Notes: generated by a model not told the origin, from the sequence alone. Positions 1 through 6,165 are shown, counted from the first letter of the stretch. The stretch: 7,463 nt of DNA from DATGEP01 sp035310125 (GCA_035310125.1 DATGEP010000224.1:1-7463), one strand, 5' to 3'. Numbers and translations: made by a program.

Positions 1-328
1 GAATAATTGGCGGGCTATTTAGCCAGGAGAGCAGCAGGCGGATGGCCGCCGTCACATTAGCATAGTTGCTCATGGGGCCCAGGATGAGACCCGCTCTGAC
101 TTCGCGGTTATGCCGGTAGATCGCGCGGGTGGCCCGTTCGCCCTGGGTGCGGATATTGCCGGCCGTCACCAGGGTACGCGGCGGTGGGGGCATCTCCAGC
201 CCATCGGGATAGGTGAGCGTAAACGTGGCGCCGTCGTTGAGGTCCAGCACCGCCCCGAGCTGCGGATGTGCGCCGAAGGTGTCGGTGAGGGGGCTGGAAT
301 AGCCCAATTTCAGCGTAGTCGCGGCCAT
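1..328 (-). CDS. Unrecognised protein, possibly a phage tail-module component (partial, 3' end outside window)
   Basis: An open frame of 109 codons with no stop runs off the left edge, so only the N-terminal part is visible. It starts MAATTLKLGYSS and contains a beta-rich stretch (NDGATFTLTYPDG, about residues 31-43), a proline run (47-50), and then a mixed segment with GNIRTQGERATRAIYRHNRE (57-76). It has no signal peptide and no membrane segment. The ATG at 328 is chosen because AAGAGGTG lies six bases upstream of it; the frame stays open further upstream, with in-frame ATGs at 403 and 367 but no comparable ribosome site. I do not recognise the family. A tail or baseplate role is inferred only from its promoter, which closely resembles the one ahead of the phage neck genes at the other end of the window. 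The reading frame is well supported; the function is not. Confidence 0.7.
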   Translation of the reverse strand, partial: MAATTLKLGYSSPLTDTFGAHPQLGAVLDLNDGATFTLTYPDGLEMPPPPRTLVTAGNIRTQGERATRAIYRHNREVRAGLILGPMSNYANVTAAIRLLLSWLNSPPII

Positions 329-411
329 TGAAAGCACCTCTTTGTTGGGAAGGAGAACGCGATTCATCACGGAGGAGCGTGGAGGAAAGGGGAGGAAGCG
401 CATAAGCCGCG

Positions 412-459
412 CTATGATGGAGCAGAGAGAACGGATGCGAATGCGGGAGCGCGGGGCAT
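412..459 (-). other. Possible 15-codon leader ORF
   Basis: A short frame MPRAPAFASVLSAPS, closed by TAG, is preceded by GGAGG with eight bases between that site and the ATG. It lies between the candidate promoter at 519-548 and the gene starting at 328. A good ribosome site ahead of such a short frame could mean a leader peptide, but the composition is unremarkable and chance is a fair explanation. Confidence 0.18.
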
Positions 460-518
460 GGCGGATACCTCCGGCGACACGGTAGATTGTGCGGGCGGGC
501 GTCACATCGCTGGAGAGT

Positions 519-548
519 ATGCTAGAACATGCGGTCTATGCGCGGCAA
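519..548 (-). promoter_or_regulatory. Candidate promoter with palindromic operator in the spacer (P2)
   Basis: On the minus strand a -35-like TTGCCG (548-543), an 18-bp spacer and a -10-like TAGCAT (524-519) contain the imperfect palindrome TAGACCGCATGTTCTA (538-523). The palindrome overlaps the last-read region next to the -10 by two bases (523-524). Its core is one base from the GAAC-N4-GTTC form used by Gram-positive-type LexA repressors, but a phage repressor could equally use it. The layout matches the site at 7259-7287. It would drive the gene starting at 328 with a leader of roughly 185 bases. Confidence 0.4.
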
Positions 549-573
549 GGGGGGAGCGGGTGGACAGACGCAA

Positions 574-611
574 GTCGTGTCCGGCGCTGGGGGGAGATGT
601 CCGGACACGAC
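574..611. repeat. Perfect 11-bp inverted repeat, terminator- or operator-like
   Basis: GTCGTGTCCGG (574-584) and CCGGACACGAC (601-611) are exact reverse complements separated by 16 bases. The right arm also lies within a separate 10-bp palindrome TGTCCGGACA (598-607). The pair lies 43 bases past the stop of the secreted repeat protein, so it could end that transcript, although no T-tract follows. It also lies just upstream of the promoter at 519-548 and could bind a regulator instead. Confidence 0.45.
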
Positions 612-653
612 GGGAAATGAGGGCGAGATACTTTTTAGCAGGCGGTGATCCTG

Positions 654-1466
654 TTAGCGGAGGCGAGCGCACCGCGCCGTGAGTCGGTGCGTGACGCGTG
701 ACCGCAGGGATTGCATGAGCTGCCAGCGTGGGTTTTGTGGCATGAGTGGCGCCGCGGCGGATGAAGTGGCGCTGGCTGGCGTGAGCGGACAGGGGATGTG
801 AGCGCCGCTGACCGCGGCGGCGCTCGTGCCGCCGGGGCCGGCCCTGGTAAGGGTGCGATAGTGCAGCGCCAGCGTTTGCCTGGGGTTGGTGCCGGATCTG
901 TCCTCACCGACGGCCCATAAGTCGGTGGGCGAGAGCGCCGTCACTGCGATGAGGTGATTAAGAGTCGAACCCACGTTGGGGCTGGGCATGAGACTCCAGA
1001 CTGAGCCGTTCCAATGCTCGATGAGCGAGCTCGTCGAGCTGTAGCCGACGGCCACCACGTCATTCGCGGTGATAGCGGTCACCCAGAACAGGTAGCCCTG
1101 ATTGCTCGGATTAGGGCTGGCGACGACGCTCCACATGTGTCCGTTCCAATGCTCGGTGATGCCGGTGCCATCGTAGCCGATACCCGTCCAATCGTAGCCG
1201 ACGGCCCAGATATCGCTGGCGGAGACCGCGGCAATGCCGTTGAGTTGATTGGCGTTCTGCGTGCCGGTGTCCGGGCTAGCGACGACGCTCCAATGCGAGC
1301 CACACGTGGCGAGGTTGGAGGAAATGCCGGGAGCGATGCCAGTGGCAGGCGCTTTGCCAGCGTGTGAGAAAGGTGAGTGTGCGAAGACACCGCGCGAGAT
1401 GCACAGAGAGGCCGCAAGACCAGCCACAACGCAAAGAGCCAAGATACCGCGAGACCAGCGCCGCAT
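654..1466 (-). CDS. Secreted beta-propeller-like repeat protein, probably truncated at the C-terminus
   Basis: A 270-residue protein with a typical Sec signal peptide: MRRWSRG, a hydrophobic core of about residues 8-23, and likely cleavage after V-F-A near residue 29. Three repeats of about 45-50 residues follow, starting near W59, W112 and W157. Each has the pattern W-S-(V/L)-x-x-S-P, then A-(V/I)-(S/T)-(A/P)-x-D-(I/V/L)-(W/V)-A-V-G, then a (E/L)-H-(W/Y) close. Such repeats are common in exported Ktedonobacteria proteins and resemble Kelch/galactose-oxidase-like blades; no catalytic residues are identifiable, and a binding role is only a guess. Three repeats are too few for a closed propeller. 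From about residue 205 the sequence becomes Ala/Pro/Ser/Arg-rich with no repeat pattern, suggesting a truncated or frameshifted end. The ATG at 1466 is preferred over 1484 because GGAGG (1477-1473) lies six bases upstream and the signal peptide then starts cleanly. Confidence 0.75.
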   Translation of the reverse strand: MRRWSRGILALCVVAGLAASLCISRGVFAHSPFSHAGKAPATGIAPGISSNLATCGSHWSVVASPDTGTQNANQLNGIAAVSASDIWAVGYDWTGIGYDGTGITEHWNGHMWSVVASPNPSNQGYLFWVTAITANDVVAVGYSSTSSLIEHWNGSVWSLMPSPNVGSTLNHLIAVTALSPTDLWAVGEDRSGTNPRQTLALHYRTLTRAGPGGTSAAAVSGAHIPCPLTPASATSSAAAPLMPQNPRWQLMQSLRSRVTHRLTARCARLR

Positions 1467-1511
1467 ACCATACCTCCAAGTCATCGCCCATCGTCCACCC
1501 GTCGCGACGCC

Positions 1512-1540
1512 AGTCTAGCGGGGTTTCACCAACAGTGCAA
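1512..1540 (-). promoter_or_regulatory. Candidate promoter of the secreted repeat protein
   Basis: TTGCAC (1540-1535) and TAGACT (1517-1512) are spaced by exactly 17 bases on the minus strand, placing a transcription start roughly 40 bases ahead of the ATG at 1466. The hexamers match the sigma-70 consensus at 3/6 and 4/6 positions, so this is suggestive only. No palindrome is present in the spacer, unlike the two phage-type promoters in this window. Confidence 0.3.
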
Positions 1541-1806
1541 TCAGTACAAGGCAGTGAGGGGGCGGCGTCAACCAGGTGGTGATACGGGTTGCTGTGGAGA
1601 TTAGTATGGGGGCAGGCAGGCGATCTGGGATTTCGCGCCATGAAGAGGAGGTGCGGGATGCAGGAATGACCAGCGATGTGGCCGGAAAGGCCACCGTTCA
1701 CGGATGCGACCGTTTTCCAGCATGCGGAAGGGGGAGTGCCTGATGGAAATGCGCATCCGTGGGTGGGTTGTGCGCAGTATGGCAGAACGACGATGGGGGG
1801 AACAGG

Positions 1807-1837
1807 AAAAACCGGCAATATCGCCGGCAATATTGCC
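1807..1837 (-). terminator. Likely intrinsic terminator downstream of the aldo/keto reductase
   Basis: Read on the minus strand, CCGGC-GATATT-GCCGG (1827-1812) is followed at once by five T residues (1811-1807). An alternative, longer stem GGCAATAT/ATATTGCC (1837-1830 with 1821-1814) uses the same DNA. The element starts about 93 bases after the reductase stop codon. On the plus strand the region reads as two abutting 12-bp near-palindromes, GGCAATATCGCC and GGCAATATTGCC, so a protein-binding site is the alternative reading. Confidence 0.5.
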
Positions 1838-1929
1838 TATGGGTATGCCACCTATGTGTGACGAGTTCGTAGCGGCGAGATATGGGGTGGCGTCCCACGG
1901 AAGCTGGGTGAGCGGCGGCGTGGCTGCCA

Positions 1930-2949
1930 TTATCCTTTCGCGGGAAGCGTGACGGCCCATTGCTCGCGGATCGCCTGGCGCTGCGATGCGGAGAGCGGGG
2001 GCGCGGCGAAGTGGCGGAGGTTATCGGCAAGCTGCACCTGGGTGCGGATGCCTACCAGGGTGACGGAGATGCCCTCAGTGCCGAGGGCGAACTGGAGCGC
2101 AAGCTCTGAGAGGGGGCGCTGCGCCTGCTCCGCGAGGCGCGCGTAGCTCAGGATCTCGTCGCGCTTCGCCTCACGCTCCGATTGGCTCGGGATGAGAGAT
2201 TCGAGGCCGAGTGCGTCAAGGGGCTTTGTCAGGAGCCCGCCGGCGTAGCACTCGCGGGCGATGAGCGCGACGCCGTGCTCGCGGGCGCGAGGCACGATGG
2301 TATCCAGCGCGCTCTGATCGAGGAGGCTGAGACGAAGCTGGAGCGAGGAGATGCTGGGGTAGCGCAGGCAGATATGCGCGTCCGCTGTCGTTTCGCAGGA
2401 GACGCCGAAGTAGCGGATCTTGCCATCGCGCTTGAGCTTTTCGAGGGGCGCGAGGAACTCGCCGCTCTCCAGCACGGCGGCTGGCGGGCTGTGGAGCTGG
2501 TAGAGGTCGAGGTAATCAGTGCGCAGGCGCCGCAGGCTGCGCTCGACCGCCTGGATGATGTAGCCGGGTGAGAAATCCTGCGAGAGGGCGCCGCTGGCAC
2601 CGGAGGGCAGGTGGGCGCGCGTGATGCCGAGGCGCCGGACTACCGGACGCAGCAGCGGCTTGACGCGGGAGATGAGCTTGCGGCGCGCGGGCAGGCAGTA
2701 GCCGACCTTGCTGGCGATGATGACATCGGCGCGGCGGCGCGCGAAGGCTTTGCCGAGCATGGCCTCACTCTCGCCCTGGGTGTACATATCGGAGGTGTCG
2801 AAGAACGTGATGCCCTGCTCGCGCGCGCGCAGGAGGGCGTTGAGCATCTCCGCCGGGGGAACGGATTGGAAGACGCCGCCAAGCCGGGCGCAGCCAAAGC
2901 CAAGCTCCGAGACCGTCAGGTCCGTCGCGCCGAACTGTCTGTAGCGCAT
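1930..2949 (-). CDS. Aldo/keto reductase family oxidoreductase
   Basis: A 339-residue cytoplasmic TIM-barrel enzyme expected to reduce an aldehyde or ketone (or run in reverse) with NAD(P)H; its substrate cannot be read from the sequence. The full catalytic tetrad is visible: D51 and Y56 in FFDTSDMYTQGESE, K81 in ASKVG, and H153 in LYQLHSPP. The N-terminal start MRYRQFGATDLTVSELGFGC and the C-terminal GIRTQVQLADN (300-310, cofactor-binding segment) are both typical, so it is full length and appears intact. The arrangement fits the subgroup related to plant L-galactose/arabinose dehydrogenases and YhdN/Tas-like reductases rather than sugar-specific AKR1 enzymes. The ATG at 2949 has AAGGAG six bases upstream. 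It lies 341 bases behind the GMC oxidoreductase on the same strand, separated by REP-like repeats, so cotranscription is possible but unproven. A likely terminator follows. Confidence 0.93.
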   Translation of the reverse strand: MRYRQFGATDLTVSELGFGCARLGGVFQSVPPAEMLNALLRAREQGITFFDTSDMYTQGESEAMLGKAFARRRADVIIASKVGYCLPARRKLISRVKPLLRPVVRRLGITRAHLPSGASGALSQDFSPGYIIQAVERSLRRLRTDYLDLYQLHSPPAAVLESGEFLAPLEKLKRDGKIRYFGVSCETTADAHICLRYPSISSLQLRLSLLDQSALDTIVPRAREHGVALIARECYAGGLLTKPLDALGLESLIPSQSEREAKRDEILSYARLAEQAQRPLSELALQFALGTEGISVTLVGIRTQVQLADNLRHFAAPPLSASQRQAIREQWAVTLPAKG

Positions 2950-2976
2950 GGTCAGCTCCTTCGGTTATCGGCGGAC

Positions 2977-3131
2977 GGGCGCGGCAGGCGGGCGTCCGGT
3001 GGACGCCCCTACGGTGTCCACGGCAGGCGGACGGGCGCGGCAGGCAGCGCCCCTACCACGTTCACGGCAGCGGGCCGGCGCGGCAGGCGGGCGCATGGGA
3101 CGCACGGCAGGCGGGCGTCCGCCGGACGCCC
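2977..3131. repeat. REP-like mosaic repeat block, GMC-distal side
   Basis: The block contains two hairpins with identical 8-bp arms, GGGCGTCC and GGACGCCC, and 3-base loops: GGT (2990-3008) and GCC (3113-3131). Bases 2977-3030 match 5114-5167 at 50 of 54 positions, in the same orientation. Within the block are a 24-bp module (3037-3060, also at 5190-5213) and a 28-bp module (3081-3108, also at 5158-5185). The order of modules differs between the two blocks, which points to repeated copying or recombination rather than a simple duplication. It separates the GMC and aldo/keto reductase genes; frames across it are repeat artefacts. Confidence 0.85.
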
Positions 3132-3213
3132 CCACGGTGCTCTGGCCGCGGGCGCAGCAGCAGGCAGTCCACATAGGGGGTTGCGAGGTGGGGTAGGCAT
3201 GCTTGCCCAGCCA

Positions 3214-3275
3214 GGCCGACAGGAATGTCGGCCCCACCTCTGCCCACACCTGTCGGCCCCACCTCTGCCCACACC
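3214..3275. repeat. Hairpin plus 25-bp tandem duplication behind the GMC gene
   Basis: GGCCGACA (3214-3221) pairs with TGTCGGCC (3226-3233) across a GGAA loop. A 25-bp unit beginning TGTCGGCCCCACC is then repeated exactly at 3226-3250 and 3251-3275. The element starts 15 bases past the GMC stop codon when read in the direction of transcription. It might stall transcription or protect the 3' end, but it has no T-tract. It is a different family from the GGGCGTCC hairpins. Confidence 0.8.
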
Positions 3276-3290
3276 TGATACGAGTGACCC

Positions 3291-4787
3291 CTAGAATGTC
3301 TTGAGGTCTTTGGCCAGTCGCTCCGCCGCACGTGCGGCGAGGGCCATCGCGGTGAGCGTGGGGTTCTTCTCAACGCCGGTGGTAAAGCTGCTGGCATCGG
3401 CCACGATGACGTTCGGGACGGCATGCAGCCGGTTCCAGCCGTCGAGCATGCCGTACGCGGGCGATTCGTGCATGCGCACGCTGCCGCCGTAATGCACCGA
3501 CGCGCCAGGAAGCTCGTAATCCGTCTTCCCCTGTATCGTAGCGCCGATGCCGGCGGCATCCAGCACAGATACCATCCGCTTCAGCGCGTTGTCAATGCCC
3601 GGTTGGGCGGCGTCATCGAAGCGGATATGCACATCGAGCCGCGGGAGGCCGAACTCATCTTTCTGGGTGGCATGCAGGGTGATCTGGTTGCTTTCGAGCG
3701 GTATCATCGTGCTGAATGTGACGACACCGAACTGATGTGTCTTGGTGGGAAGGAGAGCGAGCACACGATCCAGGTTAGTCACCTTGCCAAGAGTACAGGA
3801 CGCGGCGCGTAGTGGATCGGAGTCGCGATAGGCCGCGCGGGTGAGATGCGCCATGTGGCTCAGACGCGAGAGCGGGCGGTCAAGCTCGACGACGCACCAG
3901 TTTCGCGGGTGGTCATGCAGGTATTTGCCCAGGATGCCTTCAGTGTTGCCAAGGCCCTCCGGGAAGTCGGCGCAGGCGGAATCGAGCAGCAGCTTGGTCG
4001 AAGAGAGGGGGCTGGCGGCCACGACGACGGCGGCGGCGTTGATGCGCCGCTCGCTGTGGGTGGCGCGGTCGAAGTAGACGACGGAGGTGACGCGGCGCTT
4101 GTCGCCGCTCCATTCCAGACGCAGCGCGTGCGCGCCAAGCAGCAGCTCGAAGTTGGGCTTGCGCTGCAATTGTGCGACGATGACGGCGAAACTATTGAAC
4201 GGAGCGCCCCGGCGGCTCACCATCCAGGGTTTACCCATCGCCAGCGGCACGGGAACGAGACCTTGTCCGAGAGCCTCGGCGAATGGGGCGATACGTCGCC
4301 AATCCGGCGGGAGTGAGCACGGATAGGCTACATCCGCGGCGGGGAGAGTGGGTAGGTCGCGCGTGGCACCGGAAATGAACAGGAGCCGCTCGACGCGCGC
4401 GTAGTAAGGGCGCAGGTCGTCGTAGGAGACAGGCCAGCGGTACCGCGCGTGCAGCCGCGCGCCATCCGTGAAATCCTCGGGTGCAAAGCGAGGGACGGCG
4501 CCTGTCCAATAATTGGTCAGACCGCCCGGCACAAGCTGATGGAACCACAGCGCCTTCGGGTCGTCGGAGAACGTCTGCAGCCAGTCCGCGGGTGGGTGCG
4601 GCCATTTGCGATAGAGCGTGCGACCCATCGCCCGCACGAGCGCCCCCTCGGGCATGCGCTGGCCGGATTCGAGCAGGGTGACGGGGATACCATACTGCGT
4701 GAGCGTCAGCGCGGCCATTGCGCCCGTTGGGCCACTGCCGATCACGATCACGCGAGAGTCGTCTTCTACAGTAGGCATGTGAGCCAT
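3291..4787 (-). CDS. GMC-family FAD-dependent oxidoreductase
   Basis: A 498-residue flavoenzyme expected to oxidise an alcohol or sugar-type hydroxyl group using bound FAD. Numbering from the ATG at 4787, the Rossmann motif VIVIGSGPTG ends near residue 22, with the acidic E40 at the end of the second strand. PGGLTNYWTGAVPRFAPEDF (about 88-107) corresponds to the FAD-proximal GGS-N-W-G segment of the glucose/gluconate dehydrogenase-like branch. The C-terminal domain has H432 in HYGGSVRM, VADASSF near 462-468 and N475 in KNPTLTAMALAARAAE, the usual His/Asn active-site pair, so the enzyme looks intact. There is no signal peptide or Tat motif, implying a cytoplasmic location or export with a partner. 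Start choice is uncertain: the frame extends to a GTG at 4880, but the extra 31 residues look unstructured; ATGs at 4787 and 4778 lie behind AGAGGA with spacings of 2 and 11 bases. The electron acceptor is unknown; no cytochrome or small subunit gene is present nearby. Confidence 0.9.
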   Translation of the reverse strand: MAHMPTVEDDSRVIVIGSGPTGAMAALTLTQYGIPVTLLESGQRMPEGALVRAMGRTLYRKWPHPPADWLQTFSDDPKALWFHQLVPGGLTNYWTGAVPRFAPEDFTDGARLHARYRWPVSYDDLRPYYARVERLLFISGATRDLPTLPAADVAYPCSLPPDWRRIAPFAEALGQGLVPVPLAMGKPWMVSRRGAPFNSFAVIVAQLQRKPNFELLLGAHALRLEWSGDKRRVTSVVYFDRATHSERRINAAAVVVAASPLSSTKLLLDSACADFPEGLGNTEGILGKYLHDHPRNWCVVELDRPLSRLSHMAHLTRAAYRDSDPLRAASCTLGKVTNLDRVLALLPTKTHQFGVVTFSTMIPLESNQITLHATQKDEFGLPRLDVHIRFDDAAQPGIDNALKRMVSVLDAAGIGATIQGKTDYELPGASVHYGGSVRMHESPAYGMLDGWNRLHAVPNVIVADASSFTTGVEKNPTLTAMALAARAAERLAKDLKTF

Positions 4788-5276
4788 GTCCTCTGTCCCA
4801 TAGTGGCTGCTTTCGCGGCCGGGAGCGCTGGCATCCTGGTCGGGACGGCTACGCCTGGCGGCACCATTCTCCACAATCACCAGCCAGCATTCCCGGCGCC
4901 AGTTCTATTAGCTACAAGTATCACTGGCTGACCCGGCCTATATTGGTATCTCTTCGGTTGTGATTTGGTTGCAGGCAGCCCGTCCGCCGGATTCATTGGG
5001 GTCCAAAAGGGTGTGATACGGGATCGGGCTGGACGCCCACGGATTTAATGTCCGTGTGGACATGGGGGCGGGCGCAGCAGGCGGGCGTTCCGACAACAGC
5101 CTGGGCCGATGGTGGGCGCGGCAAGCGGGCGTCCACCGGACGCCCCTACGGTGTCCACGGCAGGCGGGCGCATGGGACGCACGGCGGAAGCGGCAGGCAG
5201 CGCCCCTACCACGGCCTGGGTGAAGGCCAGGAATCCACCCGGATTCGGTATAAGATGAGGAGTTACGCGCGTGTCG
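4788..5276. other. Intergenic region between the tail-terminator-like gene and the GMC gene
   Basis: No gene is convincing here. From 4788 to 4880 the GMC frame remains open and may code for an N-terminal extension. I found no -35/-10 pair for the GMC gene that I would defend. Small hairpins occur at 5038-5056 (CACGGA/TCCGTG, 7-base loop) and 5231-5246 (GAATCC/GGATTC, 4-base loop); the latter lies 31 bases past the stop of the upstream phage-like gene. The rest is the REP block at 5114-5213. Confidence 0.55.
5114..5213. repeat. REP-like mosaic repeat block, phage-gene side of the GMC gene
   Basis: This block shares a 54-bp stretch (5114-5167, 50/54 identical) with 2977-3030 in the same orientation, 2137 bases away, plus the 28-bp (5158-5185) and 24-bp (5190-5213) modules in a different order. 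Its hairpin GGGCGTCC-ACC-GGACGCCC (5127-5145) is exactly the reverse complement of the hairpin at 2990-3008, so only the loop is flipped while the flanks keep their direction. The GMC gene is thus bracketed by direct repeats. Confidence 0.85.
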
Positions 5277-5828
5277 CTACAGGAGGCGGCCGCCGGTGAT
5301 GCTCCACTGCTGGCGCACCCACCAGCGCGCCTCGAAGCAGCGATACTCGCTGCCGCCGATCTGCTCATAACAGAGACCGCGACCGGGTTGCGCTTCGCTT
5401 TCGATGACGGTGCTGATGCCACCACCCAACCGCTCGTGATGCAGCAGCGCGGGTAGGAGCGCGTCGCGGATGCTCAGAATTTGTTGCTCGGCGGCATACC
5501 AGTCGGAGCGGAGGTCCACATAGACGAGGATAAGCGCCTCGAATTCGGCGCTGGCGCGACCGGCATAGCCGGAGAGCGAGACAGCCTCAGTCTCGGGAGG
5601 AATCCAGAGGCAACACTGCGGTAGGTAGGTATCCTTAAAGTCTTTGGGGCGACCAAGAAAGACGGCGTTGGCGACGCCGTAGCGGGAGGCGTCCGCGGAG
5701 GACAGCGCGGCGAAGGGACTCGCGCCGCCGACGAGACATTCGCCGAGGATGATGGACTGCATGGCTTGCAGCGCGGCGAAGGTCGCCGGTTGCGCGGGCA
5801 ACGCGAGGGCGGTTGGGTGGATGGTCAT
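5277..5828 (-). CDS. Phage tail-terminator-like (tail completion) protein
   Basis: A 183-residue soluble protein with no signal peptide or membrane segment. It has a helical N-terminus, a central beta-rich part around EALILVYVDLRSDWYAAEQQILSIRDALLPAL (about 93-124) and a C-terminal strand EARWWVRQQWSI. Size, secondary-structure order and position third after a head-tail connector and a closure protein match tail-terminator proteins, which cap the tail tube and join it to the head. Sequence alone does not prove this; the assignment rests mainly on gene order. The ATG at 5828 has GGAGG eight bases upstream; that site overlaps the end of the preceding gene, whose stop is only four bases away, so translation is probably coupled. 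It is the last phage-like gene before the oxidoreductases. The tail-tube gene that would normally follow is not seen. Confidence 0.6.
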   Translation of the reverse strand: MTIHPTALALPAQPATFAALQAMQSIILGECLVGGASPFAALSSADASRYGVANAVFLGRPKDFKDTYLPQCCLWIPPETEAVSLSGYAGRASAEFEALILVYVDLRSDWYAAEQQILSIRDALLPALLHHERLGGGISTVIESEAQPGRGLCYEQIGGSEYRCFEARWWVRQQWSITGGRLL

Positions 5829-5832
5829 GGGG

Positions 5833-6147
5833 TTATCCTCCGATGATCCGCTCGCAGAGGGCTTCCTGGTGGTCGTCGAAGGTTTCGGGGAGGCCGGCGA
5901 CGCGGTATTTGGCGGGCTGGCTGGTGTCGGGGTCGGTGTTCAGCTCGTCGAAGAGGACATCGCGCCGCCTGAGAGGGATGGATGGAACGCCCTGGATGGT
6001 GTAGATCCAGAAGGCGTCGAAGGGGCGGGCGCCCGCGAAGTCCACGCGCTCCAGGTCTTGCGGCGCGGCCTGCTCGATCTGCACGGGGATGCCGCGAAGT
6101 AGCGCGGTGCCTTCGGGGCGTTCGAGACGGACGGTAGTGATTAGCAC
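5833..6147 (-). CDS. Small head-closure-like phage protein
   Basis: A 104-residue acidic, beta-rich protein. The central RRRDVLFDE followed by AKYRVAGLPETFDDHQEALCERI resembles the 'define-a-conduit' beta-barrel head-closure/adaptor proteins of siphophages, in which a short barrel ends in a Y-R-V strand and an acidic tail. In a virion it would seal the portal channel between connector and tail. It starts with GTG at 6147, supported by AAGGA seven bases upstream inside an A7 run; no ATG in this frame fits. It lies 18 bases behind the connector gene and 4 bases ahead of the tail-terminator-like gene, so the three form one unit. The product call leans on neighbours and fold-like features rather than a signature motif. 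Confidence 0.55.
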   Translation of the reverse strand: MLITTVRLERPEGTALLRGIPVQIEQAAPQDLERVDFAGARPFDAFWIYTIQGVPSIPLRRRDVLFDELNTDPDTSQPAKYRVAGLPETFDDHQEALCERIIGG

Positions 6148-6165
6148 GATGGCATCCTTTTTTTC

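Larger units (their letters stand above)
331..653. other. Intergenic region between the repeat-protein gene and the gene at 328
   Basis: No convincing gene lies here on either strand. The region holds the 11-bp inverted repeat, the P2 promoter-operator and the possible leader ORF listed separately. A GGAAATGAGGG motif at 613-623 corresponds to the TGACCGGAAATG repeats at 7326-7357; its distance to the -35 is 71 bases here and 70 there. Confidence 0.6.
1485..1929. other. Intergenic region between aldo/keto reductase and secreted repeat protein
   Basis: Open frames here read as low-complexity Pro/Ser/His/Arg sequence on either strand and none has a good ribosome site, so I see no gene. The region holds the terminator at 1807-1837 and the candidate promoter at 1512-1540. 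A short GTGGCCGGAAAGGCCAC stretch (1678-1694) forms a local inverted repeat. Confidence 0.55.

Noticed and set aside
1276..1960. Minus-strand frames of 184 and 119 codons in the gap ahead of the secreted repeat protein
   Set aside because: Pro/Ser/His/Arg-rich with no ribosome site; one overlaps the real signal-peptide region in the wrong frame, and both would span the terminator or promoter elements.
2977..3275. CRISPR array
   Set aside because: The repeats are mosaic and differ in length and spacing, there are no unique spacers of constant size, and the arms form REP-type hairpins.
2611..3294. Plus-strand open frame of 227 codons
   Set aside because: It is antisense to the start of the aldo/keto reductase and then reads through the REP block as Gly/Arg/Ala repeats. 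The opposite frame has a full catalytic tetrad.
3062..3559. Minus-strand open frame of 165 codons overlapping the GMC 3' end
   Set aside because: It is an out-of-frame reading of the conserved GMC C-terminal domain continuing into repeats; Arg/Pro-rich with no motif.
3846..4316. Plus-strand open frame of 156 codons
   Set aside because: Antisense to the middle of the GMC gene, with no ribosome site or recognisable domain.
4788..4880. N-terminal extension of the GMC oxidoreductase starting at a GTG
   Set aside because: The 31 extra residues are polar and unstructured, and no good ribosome site precedes the GTG. The later ATGs sit at the expected distance ahead of the FAD motif, though the choice is not certain.
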